Below, piece after piece: positions 56,721 through 64,000 of a stretch of 64,000 nt of DNA (position 1 is its first letter; every line of letters starts with the position of its first letter). Source of the stretch: Pisaster brevispinus (taxonomy: Eukaryota; Echinodermata; Asteroidea; Forcipulatida; Asteriidae). The stretch lies in NCBI GenBank assembly GCA_023634235.1, contig JAMKCF010000004.1:25428527-25492526 (forward strand). Direction: 5' to 3'. The notes under the pieces are model-generated. The model saw nothing but the letters and a program-made list of their open reading frames with translations, was not told where the DNA came from and made no database searches. The position numbers were made by a program, and so were the translations under genes.

Positions 56721-57379
56721 GTGGTGCTGTCACATTGTCACGTATCTTGGGGGGGGGGGGGGCAGCTAGAGAGGGACTGTCAGGGGCAAGACTGCGGCTG
56801 CTTCCTGGGATCCATCCCATCATACTTTAGTGTCTTTTATATTTCGTGTCCAACTCTTGACTAGCGAGGGATGGGTGGGTGTATATACTCTATTTAGGAA
56901 TCTTCCATTCAGGCAGTCAGTGATTTTTTGTTTTCTTGAGGGGGATCCTTTCGGGGAGCAGCCTGCTTAATGTCAGGTATGATTCGGTCAATTTCCTCCC
57001 AACAAAATCTGCCTGCATAAGAGGCATGCACAGGTATATTTCAGACTCCCAAATCTAAAATCAACTGTCATCCTGGTGTTTGGTTATTAATAATATAACT
57101 TCAGATGCTCCCAGATTTATTTATTTTCTATTTTATTTATGACACATCCAACCTGTCCAGGCTGTTGTGTATAAATGCGTGCGCTTCATGGTTGAGGGGT
57201 CAAACAATTCGGTCGCCAGCAACTGTTTATGTCAAAACAATTTGGTAACAGATTTTAAAAAGTAAAGTAATTTAGTGAAATACACAAACAGTAGGCAATC
57301 AGCATTAGTCATTGAAGTTTTTCAGTCTAGAAACATCACTGGATTACTGGAAGTAAATTAAGAATCTAACAGGTTGGTG

Positions 57380-57790
57380 TCTCGTTGTGTACTTAATACA
57401 AAGCGCACATTAATGTTGATGGCCTGTACCCCAAACATGCAGCATACTTTGTAATGACTTGAATCCTGTTGTCACTTAAAGGTAAAGTATTCCTTTTGAT
57501 TTTTTTTTTTTTTTTTTTACTTTTTTTTAAATTATATATATATATATATATATTTTTTTCCAGGACTCTGATGGTCAGTTCAAGCTTTTTTAAAAGTTTG
57601 CCCCAAACAAGGCTAAAAGCCACTCTTGGTAAGGGGCTACACGAAGAAAATGTTTCAAATGTGAAAATAACTCAGGGGAGCTGAAGGTAGAAATTGATAT
57701 TCCTCTTAAAACAGTCTAGATTGTAGGATGGAGGGAAACACGCACCAGGCAAGGAGTTCCAAAGAGATGCAGTACGTGGAATAAAGCTGT
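57380..57790. repeat. Low-complexity T-run and (AT)n, then possible non-LTR fragment
   Basis: A poly-T tract and an AT microsatellite occupy 57500-57556. The segment gcaaggagttccaaagagat then gcagtacgtggaataaagct at about 57750-57785 resembles conserved element-body sequence next to CR1-type 3' ends, but the match is short. Confidence 0.35.
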
Positions 57791-58199
57791 TTGAATGGCT
57801 CCTTGTTCTACATCTCAGCAAATACTTTCTCAGGTTTGTTGTTTTATGTATTCATTATTTCTCATACAGAGAGAAAAGGTTGACAAGTTTTTAGTCCTCT
57901 CGCAAAGCCCAATTGACCGATTGTTTAAATTTATTTGTGGTTCACAAATCAGCAAGGATGTATCTGTCTGTATTAACAGCAAAAAAGATGGTGTTTGTTG
58001 TGAAGTTGGTGAATGTTTTTCATATTCATGGCAGACCATTGAAGGTCATAAAACTGCCAGTGCGGTGCTGAGTTGTGAATGTGATTAGTTTTTAGAGACC
58101 GATTAAAAAAAAAAAGTGCATAGTACTGTCAAAACATTAAATTGCAAATTCTTAGTCGAAAAATATTTGGTAGGAACTTTGCATTGGAATTCAAAAGTC

Positions 58200-58231
58200 A
58201 AGAATAGTTGACATATATGTCAACTATTCTT
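58200..58231. repeat. Perfect 32-bp palindrome
   Basis: The sequence aagaatagttgacata and its exact reverse complement meet without a spacer, so the strand can extrude as a hairpin. Surroundings are ordinary AT-rich sequence. Confidence 0.7.
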
Positions 58232-58728
58232 TACAGGGCACCAGTCGTAACAATTTGGATGACATGCCTTTTTGGCTGCTCACCTGTTTCTGCTGAATAA
58301 TGTTTTTCTTTGTCAATTTTTGTGCTTACAAGCTTTAAGCCCTGGCCTATATAACAAAAACTATAGAAAATATTGAAGAGAGTAAGAAAAGACATCAGAA
58401 CCAAGAGGTTAGTTTTCTCCTTCATGATCCTGAGCTTGTATCTTCATAACGGATTCCATCCACTTCCCCAATTAGCAAACCACAAAACAACAACAAAGAG
58501 TGGCAATTGCAAACGGGGTATTAGGAGGTACAACACAGGCCAGTGGGACACGTACTCCTCCAAACCCTCATAGACATTAATGAATCAACCTCTGATGCCT
58601 TACAGATAGTTCCATCAGCCCCGCTAAAATTCAATCTTTGACTCGTTGTGCTGGAGTCAAATCCATCAGTGCCTCTGCACCGCGGCCGAGCTTCCCCACA
58701 GAAAATTAAATAGACTGATGTCGTCTCC

Positions 58729-58762
58729 CGCAATCATTTCTGCTCATGTAGAAATGATTGCG
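58729..58762. repeat. Hairpin with 13-bp perfect stem and 8-nt loop
   Basis: CGCAATCATTTCT and AGAAATGATTGCG flank gctcatgt. A TCT/AGA pair extends the stem after a two-base bulge. It is short for a microRNA precursor. Confidence 0.55.
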
Positions 58763-59759
58763 AGATAGTTGAACCACTAGGGTGCAATAATCCTGAACCT
58801 CACTGTGCGTACATTATGCCCTGGGGTAAGCTGTAGCGATAGATGTGGGCAACATTTCCAGCCTGACAAATGTGTTATTGGTGTACAGGGGGGGGGGGGG
58901 GGTTCACAAGCCATAATAAGCCCATGGTGAATAACAAGTTCCACTGGGGAGGAAAACCCACATTCATACACTAATGTTCTGCGATTTGGAGATTGGAGAG
59001 TTTATGCGGTCGTGAACTTTTTTTTCAAATGTCATCCGAACTTCGGCTGTGAATTCCGGACCAATGAACAAGTCCCTATCTGACATGTTGACAAATCTTG
59101 AGATTCTGCATTCTAGATATGACAGACCTCTTTCCAAATGTGGTTCTGCACTGGCCAATGTGGTTGTGCACTGCACTCATGTTCTTATACAACAGAACGC
59201 TTTTGTTCAAAGGCTATTTACAAAAGGTGTAACAAAATGTCTTACTTGTTGAATTTCCTTTCATATAATCCAAAAATCACTGAGATCGGTCAACAAATGT
59301 CCAAGTTCTTGGTCTTTGTTTCCTCAGTGTTATCTGTAAGCTCCAACACTTTTCTGTACAGAACAATATGGCACTCTCTTGTACATGTCCAAGGCATTTC
59401 GGATCTTTCCACTCCAATTTAAAGGGGTGCATAATAGCAAACTACTTTATTTTACTATCATTGAACAGATCCGATCTTTCTCTTTCCAAAGTAAGCTTGG
59501 GTATGGAGGGTGAACATGGACAAAACGACAGTTTAAGACCAATTGTGCTTAGAATTGAATGCTTTTTTGTGTGTAAGCTTAGTCAACTAACATCAACAAT
59601 GGTAAAGATGAGTACAGTTGACAAAAGTTTCCTGTGGTAAGGAAGAGGGATATGAGTGCAGTTGACAATCACGGCTTATGGTAAGAAAAGGGTTAAGATG
59701 TCACCTAAACTTCTGCAGTTGCCTGCAATGGTTGTAGTAATAATCAAAAGGCTTTATAC

Positions 59760-59900
59760 TTTGTTCTTGCTAGAGGGCAAGGCAGTTTTTCCATAGTAGG
59801 CACCTCTATCAGGCAAATTTCAATTTGTACTGGAGGATTTCACGGGGCACCAAGGCCATGACTAGGGGCATAGAGGAAACCGCCTCCACTGCCCTCATCA
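59760..59900. repeat. Copy of the 'gggcaaggc' repeat family
   Basis: Blocks agagggcaaggcagtttttc, ggggcaccaaggccatgact and aggggcatagaggaaaccgc match 61430-61600 in order. Confidence 0.55.
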
Positions 59901-60404
59901 AGTACCATGGCATGCCTCTTGTCCAATAGTGTGAATGTCTATAGTTGCCCAGCAATTGTCAACAACTTTTTCTTTAAGGATTCTTAGTTTGAAAGGCCTC
60001 GCAAATGTGAACTCACTCTAAATGTCAGGTGAACTTCAAAACCCCGGCCAGTAGACCTGTGTACCTATCTTTACAATGTATTGATCATCTCAGTAGGCCA
60101 CGAGACAGGGGCTTGTTCCAGGGCTTCTCGGCTGATTCAAATCAACAAACAATCTCATCACAAAGACACAATATGGGACATCTGGATGGGAGTTCTCAGA
60201 GCAAATAAGGTCCAATTTGGGTTTATCTAATAAAAACACACAACTCTGTGCAAACATAATCAGACGACCTGACAAAAAGTAGGAGGATTTGAAATTTGAA
60301 ATTATTACTTTGGCCGTAGATATTTCAGTCAGATACTACCAACATAAATACTGACAAACAAAATCAAATAGAGACAGGAAGTTGTAAAGCAACCACCATT
60401 AGGG

Positions 60405-60500
60405 TTACAGGCCATCTTTCAGAGCCACCATTCTTCCCCAAAAAGGGTTTTTACACATGGTTGTACCCGCAAGTTCACTATTTATAGTTACTTCTTATAA
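60405..60500. repeat. Copy of the 26175 repeat
   Basis: It shares agccaccattcttcc, gggtttttacacatggttgt and gcaagttcactatttatagt with 26175-26310. Confidence 0.4.
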
Positions 60501-60779
60501 TCATAATCGTTACTCAAGAACCACTGCCGGACTCCCACACTGACCACAATGAGACAGCCTTGCATCAAGCCAAGTGAAAACCGTATTAGTTACTTAACGA
60601 CAGTATGGTAATGAGGGATGCCAGTAATTTTCCGCAAATTTGAAAAATGTGCTTCAAACACTGGGCTAAAAATAAACTTCCTTCCACTGGCCTGCTCCTT
60701 ATGTCACACCCGTCTTCATCTTGAGACATGACAAAATCAAGGAAGAAGAAAGAGAATGGAAAGACTAGAGGAAATTAAA

Positions 60780-60985
60780 GCCTGGACTGTAATTACGGCC
60801 AGCTGAACACGGCAGAGCTTCCTCTCTACAGTGGGATTGGTTTGCCTGAATGAAGTCATCCCGTCGCTGTTTGTCACAGTACACGGCCAGCGTGTTGCAA
60901 CATTCTCATCATCCAACTCGGAAACGGAGCGAGGAGAGCGCGATGTGGATGGGTACACATTGCCTCATCCTTGACTCTCCGTCCC
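60780..60985. other. GC-richer block with exon-like character on both strands
   Basis: On the plus strand an acceptor-like cgtcgctgtttgtcacag is followed by 73 nt open to a GG|gtacac donor (YTASVLQHSHHPTRKRSEE…). On the minus strand the frame (STSRSPRSVSELDDENVA…) is also open. Only one could be coding, and neither connects to another exon. It may instead be a conserved regulatory element. Confidence 0.3.
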
Positions 60986-61429
60986 CGTCATTATACATGC
61001 CCCCCCCCCCCTTAAACGTTTGCTCTCCTTAATAATGCAGCATGCTGAAAAACCATCCGGAAGTGTAGAGATTAGAACTATCAAAGCCATGTTTGGATAA
61101 TACTTATAGCTGAAATGATAATCTGTTTAAGAACTATAGGGGAGGGATTTCCAGGGTCAGTATTCTCCCATTCTTTCCCCTGGATTCAAACCTTGGGTAA
61201 GAGTATTAAATGTCCACATTTTGCACTCTGACCATATTTGTATTTGGTCCGCAGGTAGTATTGGGAATCTCTACATGAACCATGTTTCTGAGAAGGCTAA
61301 TCCCCACTTAAGACTGTATTGACCGGGTAAATATTACGACAAGGTTGAGAATGTTTGTTCAGAGAGATAGAATGGCCTATGGATTCTTGTCTTATTATTC
61401 AACGCTGAAACTGAAGGCAGGCTTGATGC

Positions 61430-61600
61430 TTCAGTCTTGGGCAAGGCAGTTTTTCCTTAGAAAACGAAATCTTTATAAGGGAAATTGGACTGGATACTGG
61501 AGCATTTCAGGAGGCATCAAGGCTATGACCAGGGGCATGGAGGTAATTGCCTCTGTACAGTCTCAGGCCTGTGAATGTATATTGCATGAGTATTTTTTTT
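61430..61600. repeat. Copy of the 'gggcaaggc' repeat family
   Basis: It contains tgggcaaggcagtttttcct, ggcatcaaggctatgaccag and gggcatggaggtaattgcct, in the same order as 59760-59900 and 52140-52340. Confidence 0.55.
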
Positions 61601-61619
61601 AACCAGTTCTCTCTAGGCT

Positions 61620-62360
61620 TCTCAAAAAAAAAATTCCATTACCACCCACGGTATTAATTTTCGGAAACACAAACCTGAAATGTTGGTGTGGAATATTGCT
61701 GTTGAAATGAAACCCTGACCAAACGAAAATAAAGAAAACAAACAGTGTGGTATTTGGCACCTATGTTGACAGTCCTCTAGAAATGTATGCATGGAAGCAT
61801 ATTCACAAGCCATTCATTTACGTGTTCTTGAAAACTGGGTCTGTTTTTTGGTCAATTTACCCCCAAAAATTGTATTTAATTTTAAATTTGTAAAATAAAA
61901 ATACCCTTTTTTATAGATTAAAGAAAGTTATAAGCTTTCATTTAAGGTATTATACACAAAGTGATAAGGGGCAGTTAATTAAACATTAAGAATGAATTAT
62001 TAGCGGGATCCCAACATTATTTCCATCAGCCATGTACAAACAATTTTACATAATACATGTATTTGGTGCATTGTCTTTCTGTCCGTTTTCTTGTTTTGAA
62101 ACGGCATCAATATTCATTTTGCAATCAGGGAGATTTTGTACAACAATCAGAGAGAGATTCAGAATGACATTCAACATAATAGGGAAAACGTTTCCATAAT
62201 CAGGGAGATTTTTGTCAATTTTTTTCATTAGAACATGAACAGGTTTATTTTCAGGGAACTTTCATTCACCTACATGTCTGTACATGGGCGTAAACCTTAA
62301 TCTGTTCCAAAACATACAACTCAACATAACCAGAAGAAAATCTGCTAAAGTTTCCAAATT
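61620..62360. other. No gene seen
   Basis: AT-rich. A short direct repeat (ataatcaggg/gcaatcagggagatttt) lies at 62120-62215. Confidence 0.4.
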
Positions 62361-62369
62361 CTTAAATCT

Positions 62370-62640
62370 TTCTGGCAATGAAACCAAGGGATCCTCAAAA
62401 GCAACTAGCACTGTGACCCACAGGCCTGAAGATATCTGGGTAGAGAAGATTTTGAAGAAATATTTAGTTTTAGATGAGGGAGAGAAACCCCAAATGGGCA
62501 ACACCAATGCAATCAGGTAGGGACTGAGAACCCAATCCACATGCAAGGCTCTGGTCCAGGATTCGAACCAGGGTCCACAGAGATGAAAGGCAGGGAAGAA
62601 ACCACTGCCCAACCCAAGCTCTCCAGTGAGTTTAACAGGC
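62370..62640 (-). repeat. tRNA-type SINE with shared tail
   Basis: It is colinear with 14290-14545 and 1716-1945. On the minus strand the B-box-like ggttcgaatcc lies at about 62560-62570 and the tail reads cttggtttcattgccagaaa. The 158-codon minus-strand frame running through it (the longest in the window) is explained by this SINE and its flanks, not by a gene. Confidence 0.75.
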
Positions 62641-63519
62641 TGGTTCACATTTGTAATGTTTGATATTTCTGATATTTGGTTTACTTGTTTGAAAAATAGC
62701 TTTTGTTCTGTTACTGTGTGTTTGCTATAAATTTCCATATTTGCTATAAATTTCGAATTTTTTTATTTTGTAAACAATCTTAATTTAAAATCAGTCTTGC
62801 TTTTATTTATTAACTAATTAATTAATGTTTTTGTAAAACCCCCTTTACTTGTATTTGGCGCTGAGTAAATTGTCTTTATTTATTTATTTCTGCGTATTAT
62901 ATTTTACCCGTAGTAAATCTACTACCATCCCTAATGTTTGATGTGCCACATTAAAGCTGAGTTTGAAAGCATAGACTGCTGCTGTACAGATGATAAAACT
63001 ACCCATATTGATGGGAATTTTATCCCGCCCAGGTGAGAACCAAATCAATATTGGTCTACCATACCCTTGATGGTATTATCCATGACATGATTTCAACAAA
63101 GGCGCATCCTCCGCCAAAGGAGATTACTGCAGCGGAGAACAGTAACCCTATTGTTACAATCGTCATCTCCAAACAATGCGCTACACTACTTTGGATAAAT
63201 ACAATTTTAAAAGCATTTGGTGGAAAACCAAGAACACACTGGATGTTGGCGGGCGGGTGTATTTTGTCTGTACTATACTACCGAGGAAAGCATTATATTA
63301 ATCGATGATGAGAAAGATGATCATCAAGTATAACCTACTTCACAGAAAGCTGTGTAAATAATAGAGAAAAAACAGAAGACAAAAAAAGAGGGGCATCTTT
63401 CTTATCCAATCATTTCTTTTAAATAGTAGATGTTAAATTTGCATTGGGGATCAAGAATAATTGCTAATAGCCATACACTAATGGGTGTTTAAGCAAAAAC
63501 TATGTATTTGTTACTAGAA

Positions 63520-63690
63520 CTCTAGCAAAATACACAAGCACAAAAAGTTGCTTAGTACAGAAAAATCTTAACCGAGACGGGGTTACCTGCTAAAACAACA
63601 TGTAATGTACATTGTTGGTGACCTGGTTCACTGCTATTTTTCACTTAGCAGAAGAATTAGATAAGCACAATTTCCGCTGAACTCCTGCCG
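63520..63690. repeat. Diverged GGGCCC-family MITE core
   Basis: It holds agcacaaaaagttgcttagt, ggttacctgctaaaac, tttttcacttagcagaagaa and ataagcacaattt, the family's core order. The outer GGGCCC ends are lost. Confidence 0.45.
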
Positions 63691-64000
63691 AAACAACGAC
63701 TATGCCTTAAGCTCCAGCTTCATCAGTAATTTTAAAAACATAAACCTTTTAGTGATGGGCTTCAAAACAGGCAGACAGCTAGTGCCCAAGCTAGAACCAA
63801 ATACATGTTTTTGAAAACAGCAAAGAGATGAGGTTCTGAAAGCAAAATTTGCAATAGATGAAAAGATAGCATTTCACACTGCAATTAATCGCCCAGCAAC
63901 TGGTGCCAATTAACAACTTCAGGCTCTCTTCTCTTTTTTTCCCCCGAGTTAAAAATAAAACAATTGATTTATCTGTTGTTTTTGATGAGTGATCCAACAC

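Noticed and set aside
62262..62738. Longest open frame in the window, 158 codons, minus strand
   Set aside because: It runs through a SINE copy and its flanks; colinear copies at 1716 and 14290 show the sequence is a repeat, and the frame is not kept there.
1..64000. CRISPR arrays, bacterial operons, phage or viral genes
   Set aside because: None seen: no regularly spaced identical repeats with unique spacers, no tightly packed long ORFs with ribosome binding sites, and no viral structural or polymerase frames. The tandem arrays present are contiguous minisatellites.

Overview
The window looks like nuclear DNA of a deuterostome invertebrate, most likely an echinoderm and probably a sea star. 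The sequence is AT-rich. It holds short intron-flanked coding segments, very long non-coding stretches, tRNA-Leu-derived SINEs, APE-type non-LTR retroelement remains and dense families of small inverted-repeat elements (MITEs). The echinoderm assignment is inference from the repeat style, not from a marker gene. There is no long uninterrupted gene, no operon and no CRISPR array. Nearly all open frames of 60-140 codons are chance or repeat-derived.

The coding content seen is parts of at least three genes. (1) A plus-strand gene ends at 11196-11327 with a clean 43-codon terminal exon; a phase-compatible candidate exon for it lies at about 3257-3311. (2) A minus-strand gene between about 22.5 and 14.5 kb has three exons (21290-21490, 20355-20531, 19325-19425) whose splice sites and phases fit together. 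A possible upstream exon is at 22325-22510 and a possible last exon at 14549-14718. The two genes therefore converge. (3) A minus-strand gene is represented by its last two coding exons (50439-50537 and 40935-41357), separated by a 9.1 kb intron. They encode a Ser/Thr/Pro-rich, probably intracellular tail ending in a class I PDZ-ligand-like sequence. I could not name any of the three proteins. Weaker plus-strand exon candidates lie at 28674-28714 plus 29225-29405, and at 55464-55631.

The rest is mostly repeats. Region 16.2-19.2 kb is a decayed non-LTR retrotransposon interrupted by the 3' end of a second one. SINEs lie near 1.8, 2.9, 5.3, 13.1, 14.0, 14.4, 27.6 and 62.5 kb; two differently headed SINE types share a 3' tail. 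MITE families include a TTAA-flanked type (42076-42467), a GGGCCC-ended type (10149-10345 and many relatives, one with an internal 90-bp tandem array at 22545-23085), a CRE-carrying type (23277-23446, 52498-52665), a CAGGG-ended type with a 6-bp target duplication (44490-44778) and a 133-bp type with perfect 18-bp ends (32331-32463). A 260-bp near-perfect palindrome at 31341-31601 carries a tRNA B-box-like motif in each arm.

Regulatory-looking sequence includes a homeodomain-site-rich block at 46845-47280 inside the 9.1 kb intron, a perfect palindromic RFX X-box at 52957-52970, and two CpG-richer patches with possible promoter character near 28.6 and 32.9 kb. I saw no evidence for a new multi-gene system. 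The items most worth following are the unrecognised spliced genes, the foldback element and the conserved-looking blocks.
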